From Balaenoptera acutorostrata (taxonomy: Eukaryota > Chordata > Mammalia > Artiodactyla > Balaenopteridae): a DNA stretch of 64,000 bases. A model generated the notes under the pieces. It worked only from the letters and a program-made list of their open reading frames with translations, had not been told where the DNA came from and searched no databases. Positions 33,361-45,711 of this stretch are shown here, piece by piece. Position 1 is the first letter of the stretch. Each line of letters begins with the position of its first letter. The DNA lies in assembly GCF_949987535.1 (NCBI RefSeq), contig NC_080067.1, positions 54,556,405 through 54,620,404 of the forward strand, given 5' to 3'. The translations under genes were made by a program, and so were the position numbers.

Positions 33361-34383
33361 TTATCTGTCCAGTGATAGAAGAGGTAGGTCAGAGGGGCAG
33401 CTAGGGCCATTCACACAGGGCCTTGTAGACCCTGCTAGAGACTTTGGATTTCCCTTTACTTTGGGGAAAGGCATTTGGAGAGTTTAAAACAAAGGAAAGA
33501 CAGGAACTACATTAATTTTGTAAAACCCTTATGACAGAGGTCACTATATGTGTGTTAAATTAAGAGTCATTCAGTCTGTTTGACTTACCTTTGAAAGGAT
33601 GACTGGCTGGCTACAACATGGAGATTAGATCACAGGTAACCTTCTTATGGCTCCCTGGAGCAAAACCCAGGCTTCTGTTCTAAAACATTTTGTTATGTTT
33701 TTAAGTCTCGTTGTGAGTAGCTGCTAGGTGGATTTATTTAAGTACTATGACTTATCCAACAGTAATATAAAAATAAACACACATTTATGTCAATTCCTTC
33801 ATTTTTTTTGGTGTCTACCTTAAAATATGAATCCTATTTTAAAACCAATTTTGGCAAATGAGTTGTTAATCTGGGTGATGAATCCGTGGAAGTCAGGGCT
33901 GAGAAAGAGGACATGACAGACCTTTGTCAAATTTTTGAAGGGCCATCTCTTGGATGAAGGTAGACTTTTGGGGGAGGGGAGATCTGGGACTAGAGATTGA
34001 AAGAGATTTCAGTTAAGTATAATGCAGAGTTTGTCAGTAATAGAGCTGTTTGTCTGTGGAGTGGAATGCCTCACAAAAGAGTGAGCTTCTGATAACTAAC
34101 ATTAAAGCAAAAGTGTTACTACTATCTGTTAGAGCAGTTAGGGTGGGCTTCCTGAATGAGGAGGGGAGATTGAATTAAGGTTTCTCACAAAATCACTATT
34201 TTTACCTTTAAGCATTATTCAATATTGGTATTTTGTTTTTTACGGAGATAGTTTACTGGAAGCGACACAGGGTGGTGCACACACAAAATAACTGAAGTCC
34301 ATCAAATTGTCAGGCATTCAGTAAAATGTAGAGCATTATTAGTCTTAGTCATTGTCTAACTTAAAACTCCTTTTTTTTTTCAG
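33361..34383 (+). other. PRKCI intron 1, 3' end and acceptor
   Basis: Mainly unique sequence leading to a strong splice acceptor: an 11-T run and 'cag' at 34381-34383. No gene or named repeat. Confidence 0.55.
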
Positions 34384-34505
34384 GGATATCATGATAACAC
34401 ATTTTGAACCTTCACTCTCCTTTGAGGGCCTTTGTAATGAGGTTCGAGACATGTGTTCTTTCGACACCGAACAGCTTTTCACCATGAAATGGATAGATGA
34501 AGAAG
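34384..34505 (+). CDS. PRKCI: PRKCI coding exon 2 (residues 35-76)
   Basis: This exon encodes the centre of the PB1 domain. It completes G35 and reads DIMITHFEP, then [15 protein letters not shown], then [12 protein letters not shown]. It contains the acidic first half of the OPCA motif (D73, E74, E75), the surface that pairs with basic PB1 partners such as PAR6. Two residues differ from human as I recall it (L46 for Ile, T63 for Asn); both are conservative or surface changes. The 122-nt exon is bounded by 'cag|gg' and 'g|gtgagtg' and ends in phase 1. Confidence 0.96.
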
Positions 34506-34563
34506 GTGAGTGAATAAAGAGATGGCTGCCTGTGTGAGCATTTGATTTAAGATACCATTTTGT

Positions 34564-36912
34564 AATTTTTTATAACAATAAAACTATATTTAATTTCAAT
34601 CAATCAAAATGTTGTAGCTTTTAGAATCTATTGCTCAAGACTGCACGTAAGCAACTTAAATGCAAATTATATTGGTAGCGCTTAAGGGAAGCAGACTGTG
34701 TACTTTTTTTTTTTTTGCTCTCCTTCTATTTGATATTTTTTTATTAGTTATCTATTTTATACATATTAGTGTATATATGTCAATCCCAATCTCCCATTTC
34801 ATCCCCCCCCCACCCGCTTTCCCCCCTTGGTGTCCATACGTTTGTTCTCTACATCTGTGTCTCTATTTCTGCCCTGCAAACCAGTTCATCTGTACCATTT
34901 TTCTAGATTCCACATATATGCGTTAATATATGATATTTGTTTTTCTCTTTCTGACTTACTTCACTCTGTATGACAGTCTCTAGGTCCATCCACGTCTCTA
35001 CAAATGACCCAATTTCATTCCTCTTTATGGCTGAGTAATATTCCATTGTATATATGTACCACATCTTCTTTATCCATTCGTCTGTCGATGGGCATTTAGG
35101 TTGCTTCCATGACCTGGCTATTGTAAATAGTGCTGCAATGAACATTGTGGTACATGTATCTTCTTGAATTATGGCTTTCTCTGGGTATATACCCAGTAGT
35201 GGGATTGCTGGGTCATATGGTAATTCTATTTTTAGTTTTTTTAAGGAACCTCCATACTGTTCTCCATAGTGGCTGTATCAATTTACATTCCCACCAACAG
35301 TGCAAGTGGATTCCCTTTTCTCCACATCCTCTCCAGCATTTGTTGTTTGTAGATTTTCTGATGATGCCCATTCTAACTGGTGTGAGGTGATACCTTATTG
35401 TAGTTTTGATTTGCATTTCTCTAATAATCAGTGATGTTGAGCAGCTTTTCATGTGCTTCTTGGCCATCTGTATGTCTTCTTTGGAGAAATGTCTATTTAG
35501 GTCTTCTACCCATTTTTGGATTGGGTTGCTTGTTTTTTTAATATTGAGCTGCATGAGCTGTATATATATTTTGGAGATGAATCCGTTGTCCACTGATTCA
35601 TTTGCAGATGTTTTCTCCCATTCTGAGGGTTGTCTGTTTGTCTTGTTTATAGTTTCCTTTGCTGTGCAAAGCTTTCAAATTTCATTAGGTCCCATTTGTT
35701 TATTTTTGTTTTTATTTCCATTACTCTAGGAGGTGGATCAAAAAAGATCTTGCTGTGATTTATGTCAAAGAGTGTTCTTCCTATGTTTTCCTCTAAGAGT
35801 TTTATAGTGTCCAGTCTTACATTCAGGTCTTTAATCTATTTGAGTTCATTTTAGTGTATGCTGTTAGGGAGTGTTCTAATTTCATTCTTTTACATGTAGC
35901 TGCCCAGTGTTCCCAGCACCACTTATTGAAGACACTATCTTTTCTCCATTGTATATCCTTGCCTTCTTTGTTGTAGATTAGTTGACCATAAATGCATGGG
36001 TTTATTTCTGGGTTTTCTATCCTGTTCCATTGATCTATATTTCTGTTTTTGTGCCAGTACCATATTGTGTTGATTACTGTAGCTTTGTAGTATAGTCTGA
36101 AGTCAGGGAGTCTGATTCCTCCAGCTCTGTTTTTTTCCCTCAAGATTACGTTGGGTATTCAGGGTCTTTTGTGTCTCCATACAAATTTTAAGATTTTTTG
36201 TTCTAGTTCTGTAAAAAATGCCACTGGTAATTTGATAGGGATTGCATTGAATCTGTAGATTGCTTTGGGTAGTATAGTCATTTTCACAATGTTGATTCTT
36301 CCAATCCAAGAACATGGTATATCTCTCCATCTGTTTGTGTCATCTTTGATTTCTTTCATCAGTGTCTTATAGTTTTCTGAGTATAAGTCTTTTACTTCCT
36401 TAGGTAGGTTTATTCCTAGGTATTTTATTCTTTTTGTTGCAGTGGTGAATGGGATTGTTTCCTTAATTTCTCTTTCTGATCTTTCATTGTTGGTGTATAG
36501 GAATGCAAGAGATTTCTGTGCGTTAATTTTATATCATGCAACTTTTCTAAATTCATTGATTAGCTCTAGTAGTTTTCTGGTGGCATCTTTAGGATTATCT
36601 ATGTATAGTATCATGTCTTCTGCAAACAGTGATAGTTTTACTTCTTTTCCAGTTTGGATTCCTTTTATTTCTTTTTCTTCTCTGATTGCCGTGGCTAGGA
36701 CTTCCAACACTCTGTTGAATAATAGTGGCAAGAGTGGATATCCTTGTCTTGTTTCTGATCTTAGAGGAAACGCTTTCAGTTTTTCACTATTGAGAATGAT
36801 GTTTGCTGTGGGTTTGTCATATATGGCCTTTATTATGTTGAGGTAGGTTCCCTCTGTGCCCACTTTCTAGAGGGCTTTTATCATAAATGGGTGTTGAATT
36901 TTGTCAAAAGCT
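34564..36912 (-). mobile_element. Fairly young L1, ORF2 3' half, antisense
   Basis: Antisense, 5'-truncated L1. On the minus strand: ORF2 reverse-transcriptase region (36863 down to 36534), the thumb/C-terminal region, and the 3' UTR reaching an A-tail (T-run 34705-34717). Frames are broken but long open pieces survive (109, 106 and 126 codons). The catalytic FADD box reads FAED in the piece at 36534-36863. A 23-bp near-perfect duplication (34541-34563 and 36913-36935) suggests the inserted unit extends to 34564, about 140 bp past the A-tail. Confidence 0.85.
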
Positions 36913-36936
36913 TTTGATTTAAGGTACCATTTTGTC

Positions 36937-37285
36937 TTTTTTAAATTAATTAATTAATTTATTTTTGGCTGCATTGGGTCTTCGTTGCTGCACGTGGACT
37001 TTCTCTAGTTGTGGTGAGCGGGGGCTACACTTTGTTGTGGTGTGCAGGCTTCTCATTGCAGTGGCTTCTCTTGTTGCGGAGCACAGGCTGTAGGCACGCG
37101 GGCTTCAGTAGTTGTGGTATGTGGGCTCAGTACTTGTGGCTCGCGGGCTTTAGAGCGCAGGCTCAGTAGTTGTGGCGCACGGGCTCGGTTGCTCCATGGC
37201 ATGTGGGATCCCAGACTACGGCTCGAACCCATGCCCCCTGCATTGGCAGGCGGATTCTCAACCACTGTGCCACCAGGGAAGCCCT
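36937..37285 (-). mobile_element. CHR-type SINE beside L1
   Basis: Antisense copy starting with (TTAA)n and 'ggctgcattgggtcttcgtt', ending 'gccaccagggaagccct'. It inserted directly beside the right-hand duplication of the L1. Confidence 0.88.
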
Positions 37286-38970
<1,685 letters not shown>

Positions 38971-39042
38971 CTAATTTTTTTTTTAATTAATTAATTTTAA
39001 AAGTTAAGGATGGGGAGTGGTAAGGAACTTGGGCTAGATCCT

Positions 39043-39182
39043 TGCTACTCAAAGTGTAGTCTGTAGTACTTAATAGAAAAGGGGGCTCTCTGGCCCCATC
39101 ACAGACTACTGAATCAGAATCTACATTTTAACAGGATCTACAGGTGAGTTGCATGAGTATTAAAGTTTGAGAAGCATAGGAC
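39043..39182 (+). repeat. MER20-like hAT-Charlie MITE
   Basis: 'gctactcaaagtgtagtctg', 'cagactactgaatcagaatc', 'tacattttaacaggatctac' and 'aagtttgagaagcatag' correspond to a MER20/MER5-like element. Confidence 0.65.
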
Positions 39183-39349
39183 TAGATCCCAGAAGGCTTT
39201 ACAGACCACATTAGACTTTATTTTACATGATGGAATGTCATTGAAGTGTAGTTGAAAGATGTCTAAATATACTAGTTTTGTATAATGGTTTTCTATTAAT
39301 TGTAATACCAATGGAATTTCATTTTAAGCAATGTCATTTTAATATTTAG

Positions 39350-39430
39350 CTCAATATTTGGGGCTGGCCATTTCTGTGTTCCGTGATATGAAGAGCCGTG
39401 AAAAGATATTATTCCAGCTTCAAGCTATGG
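39350..39430 (+). other. Candidate cassette exon in PRKCI intron 2
   Basis: An 81-nt open segment bounded by a possible acceptor ('attttaatatttag' ending 39349) and donor ('atgg|gtaaac' at 39431). Read in the phase left by exon 2 (phase 1), it has no stop and encodes 27 residues starting AQYLGLAISVFRDMKSREK; it returns phase 1 for exon 3. If spliced in, it would add a helical-looking peptide between E75 and G76, inside the OPCA motif. I know of no such PRKCI exon. The pyrimidine tract is weak, and chance agreement is possible. Confidence 0.25.
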
Positions 39431-39499
39431 GTAAACTGAAGCCCATTTTCATTTTTTAAGGCCATTTTTAAAAGTTTCTCTAAAGTAATCCATGTTTAC

Positions 39500-40240
39500 T
39501 GTTTGGGAAAAAAAAAGAGATGATCATGAAATTTAAAAAGAAGTCTTCTGTTTGCCCTTTATCTTCTCTCTTCCCTCACCAATCCTAGTCCTAAGGGAGG
39601 AAACCACAGCTTAGTATATATCCTTCTAGATATAGTCTATGCATATACAAATATTTCTTGTTTCTATACATCACTTATAAGCACACTTTATTTCACACAC
39701 ACAAAAAATGTATACGAACCATTAAGCAGTACTTCCCTTTTATATTCTGTATTGGATGTTTTTTCATTTCAGTGTGCATCAATTTGCATCATTACCTTTT
39801 TTTTTAAACACTGCATAATATTCCATATTGTAGGTATTTCATGATTTATTTACTCTTTTATTGACAGACATTTGGACTGTTTCCAGTTTGGGGCTATCAT
39901 AAGTAGTATATAAGGAACATTTTTATATGCAATTTTGTGCTGTTGTGTGGGACTCTCTCTGTAGCAAATGTGCAGAATGTGCACATTGTAGATTTTGGTA
40001 GATAGTGACAGTTTGCTCTCTAAGAACGTTGAAACAATTTATGGCACAACTACATTGAATGAGAGCATCCCTTCACTCTTGCCTTCACCAGCCTCAGATT
40101 TTTTGAAAATCTAGCTAGCTAGATTTGTATTTTAAATTTTGTACTACTGAAGAGTAAGCTGAGTTTTCTCATCTCTTCATCTACTTTTTGACCTTCTCTA
40201 TCTAAAGGTTTGTTTAAATATTGTTAATTATAAATGGTGT
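39500..40240 (-). repeat. Old L1-type 3' UTR, antisense
   Basis: Divergent sequence with 'tatactccttctagatatag'-type text, 'actgcataatattccatatt' and 'ttgacagacatttggactgt', as in antisense old L1 3' ends. Confidence 0.45.
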
Positions 40241-40316
40241 GGATATTTCACAGTATGTCTTCAGCCTGAAAATGAGACTATATAATTTAGCACAGCGCAT
40301 AGAATATAGTTAGCAT

Positions 40317-40460
40317 AGGGAGTTGCCTGGCGGTCTAGTGGTTAGGACTCGGAACTTTCACCCCATGTGGCCCGGGTGCAGTCCCTGGTAGGGGAACTGG
40401 GATCCTGCAAGCCACACAGCGAGCCCCCCCCCCCAAAAAAAAAAAAGAGAGAAAGAAGAA
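40317..40460 (+). mobile_element. Short CHR-type SINE, 16-bp perfect TSD
   Basis: Sense short form ('tctagtggttaggactcgga', 'gggaactgggatcctgcaag') with a C-run then A-rich tail. The TSD 'agaatatagttagcat' is identical at 40301-40316 and 40461-40476. Confidence 0.92.
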
Positions 40461-40617
40461 AGAATATAGTTAGCATCAATCAACTGGTTCTTACCCGAGC
40501 CAGTGTTATTTTTATTTTAATCCTGTCCTGATCATTTCATGTCATTTATTTTCCACTTAGGGTCTTTTCATTCAGTGGTTTTCAAACTGTAGTACACATA
40601 GGAATCACTAGATAATG

Positions 40618-40768
40618 CTTTTTTTTTTTCAGAAGTTTATTTATTTTATTTATTTATTTTGGCCGCACTGCGCGGCTTGTGGGATCTTAGTTCCCTGACC
40701 AGGGATTGAACCCGGGCCCTCAGCAGTGAGAGCGTGGAGTCCTAACCACTGGACCACTGGGGAATTCC
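40618..40768 (-). mobile_element. Short CHR-type SINE, inverted to its neighbour
   Basis: Antisense short form: 'ttggccgcactgcgcggctt', 'ttccctgaccagggattgaa', head 'ccactggggaattcc'. The TSD 'ctagataatg' is at 40608-40617 and 40769-40778. It sits 157 bp from an opposite-strand copy. Confidence 0.92.
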
Positions 40769-40849
40769 CTAGATAATGTGTTTTATTAAAAGAAATTGGT
40801 TTAGAGACAGTCCATTTAAAATTTTTATAGTACATTTATACTTTGTATT

Positions 40850-41090
40850 GTCTTTGCCTGGAGAGTTCTGTTCCCAGACTGCCTCATGGCTGTCTCTTTC
40901 TTGTCATTCAGGTCTTAATTCAAATGTCATGTCCTCCAAGAAGCCTCTTAACCCCTATTCACTTTGTATCTTATTTGTATGGTAGAATGTAAGCTCCAGG
41001 ACAGCAGAGATCTTGTCTTTTCCATGGAGTTCCAGTGCCTAGAGCAGTACTCAATAGTAGCATGCTCAAAAAATATTTGTGAATTGTACA
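40850..41090 (+). repeat. L2 3' end
   Basis: 'attcaaatgtcatgtcctcc', 'agaagcctcttaacccctat', 'tgtaagctccaggacagcag' and 'atatttgtgaattgtac' are the L2 3' pattern. Confidence 0.75.
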
Positions 41091-42079
41091 AAGGGTGGTA
41101 GCAAGCCTTTCCACAGTTACTTTTATGTCAGTTATTGGAGATTTAAGCATTAGGAGTTGCAGTTTATTCTGTTTTTTCTTAACCTAATAATGTATTTTAA
41201 TTAACAGATTCACATAGTAAATTAAATTAATTCTCTGATGAAACAGCCTTATCCTTTTATAGTGTAACTCATAGTTCTTTCTCTCTAAATAGCTATTAAG
41301 TGTCCTAATTTTCTGGGGAAACTCTAAAACTGTAGCCTTTGCCTCATTCAAGTAAAGGTTAAACTTTTCATTAAGGTCTGTTGATTCCCATGTGATCCTT
41401 TTTACACTGGTGAATTCTGATACCAGTCTTTTCTTAATTTTAGGCTTACAGAGCCAGTAGTAATTATTTTTCAGCTCCTTGCAATTATTTTTCAGTTGTA
41501 ATTTTTCATCTTTATTTTTAGCCATGTAGGCATTGGGGCATGCTTATATGGAGAAGAAATTTTCTCTAGGATCAGTGGAAGACAGGACTATAATTTGATT
41601 TCTCTGGTTTATGAGAAACATTGTTCTAGAAGCTAAACATTTAATTGTGGGATTTTATATCAGAGCAAATAAAGATCATACTTCATTTCTTTACACAGAT
41701 TTATGACAACCATTCTTTTTCTTTGTGTTCAAAACTAGTTTTACTGATTTGTTTTGATGTGCATGTGGAAAAACTGGTTTGCTTAATCTAACTAAACATT
41801 TTAGAATGAATAGTATTTTGTAACAATCATATTCTCGTTCTCATATGCAGTGAGAGTGTGGGGCAGGGCATGATAAATGTGAGTTTTTAGTTCCCTATAT
41901 AAGTGTGAATGTTTTTCCTTAAGGATGTGCTTTAAAAATATTACATCTAATATTGAGTATTTTCTAAATTTCTAATTCTATAATTTCTAATTTATTCAGG
42001 GTCTGAATACCCGGTTTAAACTTAACTGTGTCACTTCTCTTTTACTAGACACTAGTAATTTCTGTCACTAGCCTTTGGG
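41091..42079 (+). other. PRKCI intron 2; one lysine-rich minus ORF
   Basis: Unique-looking DNA. A 113-codon minus-strand ORF (41184-41525) encodes a Lys/Leu/Asn-rich peptide beginning MAKNKDEKLQLKNN. I do not recognise it; AT-rich chance ORF is the default explanation. Confidence 0.4.
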
Positions 42080-42780
42080 TATTTTGTTTCTTGTTAAAGT
42101 TTTTATTGAGAATAATGCATGCTTTTTAACAAAAATATTGGTTTATTTGAAGGAAAAAGTGTCTCTGGAGATCTTCAGACCCCCAGAAATAGCTGCTATG
42201 AACGAATTTATGGTATCTCTTTCTGTGAATATACAACTAGAAGGGATAGGGTAACAATTTTTTTCTGTCTTACAAATAGACTAATATTATACAAGCTGTT
42301 ATTTAACCTGCTTTTTCCCTTACCATCTTGTAGGTAGCTTGTCATATCCATGGTTTTTTTTTTTTTTTTTGGCCACACCACACGGCTTGTGGGATCTTAG
42401 TTCCCTGACCAGGGATTGAACCCAGGCCCTCAGCAGTGAGAGCGTGGAGTCCTAACCACTGGACCACCAGGATATTCCCCATATCAGTGCATGTAGATTT
42501 ATCTCGTTCCTCTTAAAGGCTATGTAGTATTATATAACAATGTTGTACCATAACTTATTTAACTAATCCCCTTTTGATGGATATTTGGATAGTTTGCAGT
42601 TTGTCAAAAATACTGGTGCAGGGAATATCTTTGTGCATGTATTTTGGGGACACTTGTACTATATTATTTGTAAATTCCCTGAAATGGAATGTGTCCTTGA
42701 TGATAGGTGGTACCAAATTGACCTCCAAAAATATTGTACCCCTTGTTATACTTTTACCAATAGCATTTGTGAATTCCTTT
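42080..42780 (-). repeat. Old L1-type 3' UTR, antisense, with SINE
   Basis: 'aaagtttttattgagaataa', 'aggctatgtagtattatata' and 'gatggatatttggatagttt' suggest an antisense old L1. The SINE at 42352-42479 interrupts it. Confidence 0.45.
42352..42479 (-). mobile_element. Short CHR-type SINE
   Basis: Antisense short form with an 18-base T-run before 'ggccacaccacacggcttgt' and head 'ggaccaccaggatattccc'. A short TSD 'catatc' is at 42343-42348 and 42480-42485. Confidence 0.9.
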
Positions 42781-43489
42781 TTTTTTTTTTTACACCCTGT
42801 AAAGGACTATGTGAGGGAAACAGTTGAAAATATAGGTGACTTGCAGAGTGGGAGAGGGTATTATTTGGATATAGTTCTTTAATTCACGTCCTGTTGACTC
42901 TAGTAGGTGAGTTTCATGGAAATTTCAAATGAGTATAAACTTTCTTTGCCATAAAGAGCATGGAGTGTTTCTGGATTCTGGGAGGTGAAGCTTCTTCCTG
43001 ACTTGCATTATAAAATCTGATTTGATCATGGGGGGAAAAGTCGAGTGCCAAGATGCAACAAAACCATACTTAGGATGGCAAGAAACGTATTTCTCTGATG
43101 TGATGTTTTCCAAACATCTTCAGTCTGGTGTAATTTTAGCTGGTATGTTAAGAACTAAAATAGTAAATCATTCTTCATACTTTTTTTTAATCCCCAGCAC
43201 TATGCACTGATAGCGGTAATCATGTCAGAAAGAAACAGTGAGGGAAAACTTTTTGACTGAATGTATATTCAGTGTAACTTCAGTTATTTAGATAGCAGTA
43301 TCGTGACTCCAAACCTGAAAATTCAAAAATGAAAATCAACATCAATAAGAAAGAAAATCCGAGCACCTCTGAGCAGATCTTGTTTTGTAACTGGTATTTT
43401 CCTTCTGCTTGGAGAACTTCCTTTAACATTTCTGCAGTGGAGGTTTGCTGGTAATGAATTCTTTTCGCTTTTCCGTATCTTTACTTCTC
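42781..43489 (+). other. PRKCI intron 2, no recognised content
   Basis: AT-rich unique DNA without gene or named repeat. Confidence 0.45.
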
Positions 43490-44000
43490 CTCTGAAAATA
43501 GCTTTATTGAGGTATAATTAACATACAATAAACTGTACATATTGTAAGTATACTATTTGATGAAGTTTGACACCCAGGAAGCCATCACCACAAGCAAGGT
43601 AGAGAACATATCTATGACCCCTGAATGTTTCCTTCTGCTTTGCAATTCCTCACTCCTGCTCCTCCGTTCCGGGCAACTACTGATCTGCTTTCTGTCCCTA
43701 TAGATTAGTTTGCATTTTTGGTCTGGCTTCTTTCACTCAGCATAATTATTGATACATGTTTTGTGTGTATCAGTAGGTTTTTTTTTGTTGCTGAGTGGTA
43801 TTCCATCATGTGGATGTACCACAATTTGTTTATCTGTTCATCTGTTGATGGACATTGAGTTTGTTTCTAGTTTTGGGCTATTATAAATAAAGGTGCTGTG
43901 GCAATCACATACAAGTCTTTGTATGAATATATATTTCCTTTTCTCTTGGGTAAATACTTAGAGGTGGAATGGCTAGATCATATGGTAGGTATATATGCTT
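43490..44000 (-). mobile_element. Old L1 3' end, antisense
   Basis: 'aatagctttattgaggtata', 'ctactgatctgctttctgtc', 'tatctgttcatctgttgatg' and 'ggaatggctagatcatatgg' are the complement of an L1M 3' end. Confidence 0.75.
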
Positions 44001-44680
44001 TTTTTTTTAGTGAAACAGGAAAAAAAAAATTTGAGGAGATGAGATATGGGGTACTGCAGTCCAGGCATGTTCTCAGGCAGATGGTTTTTAGAAAGGAGTT
44101 TATATGGAAGTTGAGGAGATGGATACCTTTAAAAAACTGTCTGTGCCTGGTAGTCCCTGGAAAGTCTTTCTGTACTCCCAGCGGGTAGAGGACCCCACGA
44201 GAAGATAGCTAACTTTAAGAAGTCCCCAAGCACTTCTCTTAGCTCTGGCCTCTGCCCCAGCTCCATGCCCCAGACATTCTGCCTAGTAAATTCTGGCTGC
44301 TATCATTTATATACCAGGCTGTGGTGATGCCTGAAAGGCAAAAGGATCAGACTGGGGCCCACCTGGGAGAAACCCCTTGCAGTGGTGGGGTGGGGATGTG
44401 TTGAGAGGTGAAGCAAGAGAGACCATAGGAGTCCAGCAGGGCACCAGGGCTCTCAGACATGCTCTCAAGCATGCTCTGGTCTCTGCGAAGTTCTGTCCTT
44501 CTTGCTGGCAACCCCATCTCCAGCTGCATTGTCTTCCTTCCCTCTGTAAGAGCCAACTACTACCATAGAATAAGTTTATAGTCTAAACTGTCTTCGCACT
44601 CCTATCCCTCCACCCCCAAGCAACCACTAATCTGTCACTTTTTATATGTATACATGACAAAGTATAGTGTTTTTATGTGC
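44001..44680 (+). other. PRKCI intron 2, unclassified GC-richer block
   Basis: About 530 bp (44040-44570) of sequence with higher GC than its surroundings lies between two L1 pieces; a short L1-like piece follows at 44580-44680 ('caagcaaccactaatctgtc'). I cannot name the block. Opposing 60-70-codon ORFs here look like chance. Confidence 0.35.
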
Positions 44681-44685
44681 TTTTA

Positions 44686-44817
44686 TTTATTTTAGTTTAG
44701 TTTTTTGGCCATGCTATGCGGGTTGAGGGATTTTAGTTCCCTGACCAGGGATTGAACCCCGGGCCCACTGCAGTGAAAGCGCTGAGTCCTAACCACTGGA
44801 CCGCTGGGGAATTCCCT
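44686..44817 (-). mobile_element. Short CHR-type SINE
   Basis: Antisense short form, 'ttggccatgctatgcgggtt', head 'ccgctggggaattccc'. The TSD 'ttatgtgctttta' is at 44673-44685 and 44818-44830. Confidence 0.92.
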
Positions 44818-45023
44818 TTATGTGCTTTTAAATTTATATCAGTGGCATTATTCAGCACATATTTTGAAACTTCCCTTTTTTTTTTTTTTTTTTTAAACTG
44901 GGCCTTATGTCTTGAGGTTTATTCATGTAGGTGGAGAACTAGTATATTCCTTTTTTAAAATTCTTTTTAAAAAAATTGTCGTAAACTATACATAACACAA
45001 AATTTTACCATGTTAACCTCTTT

Positions 45024-45280
45024 TTAAAAAAAATATTTATTTATTTATTTGCTGTGTGCGGTCTTAGTTGCGGCAGGCAGGCTCCACAGTTGCGGCTCAT
45101 GGGCTCCTTAGTTAGGGCTCGCGGGCTCCTTAGTTGTGGCACGTGGGCTTCTTAGTTGCAGCATGCAAACTCTTAGTTGTGGCATGCATGCGGGATCTAG
45201 TTCCCCAACAAGGGATCGAACCCAGGCCCCCTGCACTGGGAGCGCGGAATCTTATCCACTGCGCCACCAGGGAAGTCCCC
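45024..45280 (-). mobile_element. CHR-type SINE, mid-length form
   Basis: Antisense copy: (ATTT)n, 'gctgtgtgcggtcttagttg', repeated 'gggctccttagttg' units, head 'gcgccaccagggaagtcccc'. It interrupts the L1 3' UTR. Confidence 0.9.
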
Positions 45281-45555
45281 ATTTTAGCCTTTTTAAAGTG
45301 TACAATTCAGTGACATTTAAGCACATTCAGAATGTCATGCAACCATCCTCACTACCCATTTCCAGAACTTTTTATCATCTCAAACAAAAACTCTGTACCC
45401 ATCAAACAATAACTCCCCTCCTCCAGCTCCTCCAGCTCCATTCCCACTCCTCCAGCTCCTGGTAACCTCACTTAACACTTTCTGTCTCTATGAATTTGCC
45501 TTTCTGTCTCTATGAATTTGTCTGTGAATTTGCCTATAAGTCACCTTTGTTTTTT

Positions 45556-45711
45556 TGCTTTTTTTTTGGTTTGTTTTTTGGTTTTGGTTTTGGTTTTTTT
45601 TGGCCACACCGCACAGCTTGTGGGATCTTAGTTCCCCAACCAGTGATTGAACCCAGGCCCAGGGCAGTGAGAGTGTAGAGTCCTAACCACTGGACTGCCA
45701 GGGAATTCCTG
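45556..45711 (-). mobile_element. Short CHR-type SINE with (GGTTTT)n tail
   Basis: Antisense short form preceded by a 'ggttttggttttgg' tract; head '(a)ctgccagggaattcc'. The imperfect TSD is 'gtcacctttgttttt' (45540-45554) and 'gtcatctttgttttt' (about 45714-45728). Confidence 0.9.

Noticed and set aside
34903..36863. Series of ORFs with reverse-transcriptase-like sequence, considered as a functional retroelement or retron
   Set aside because: They are consecutive fragments of one antisense, 5'-truncated LINE-1 with frame breaks and an altered catalytic box.
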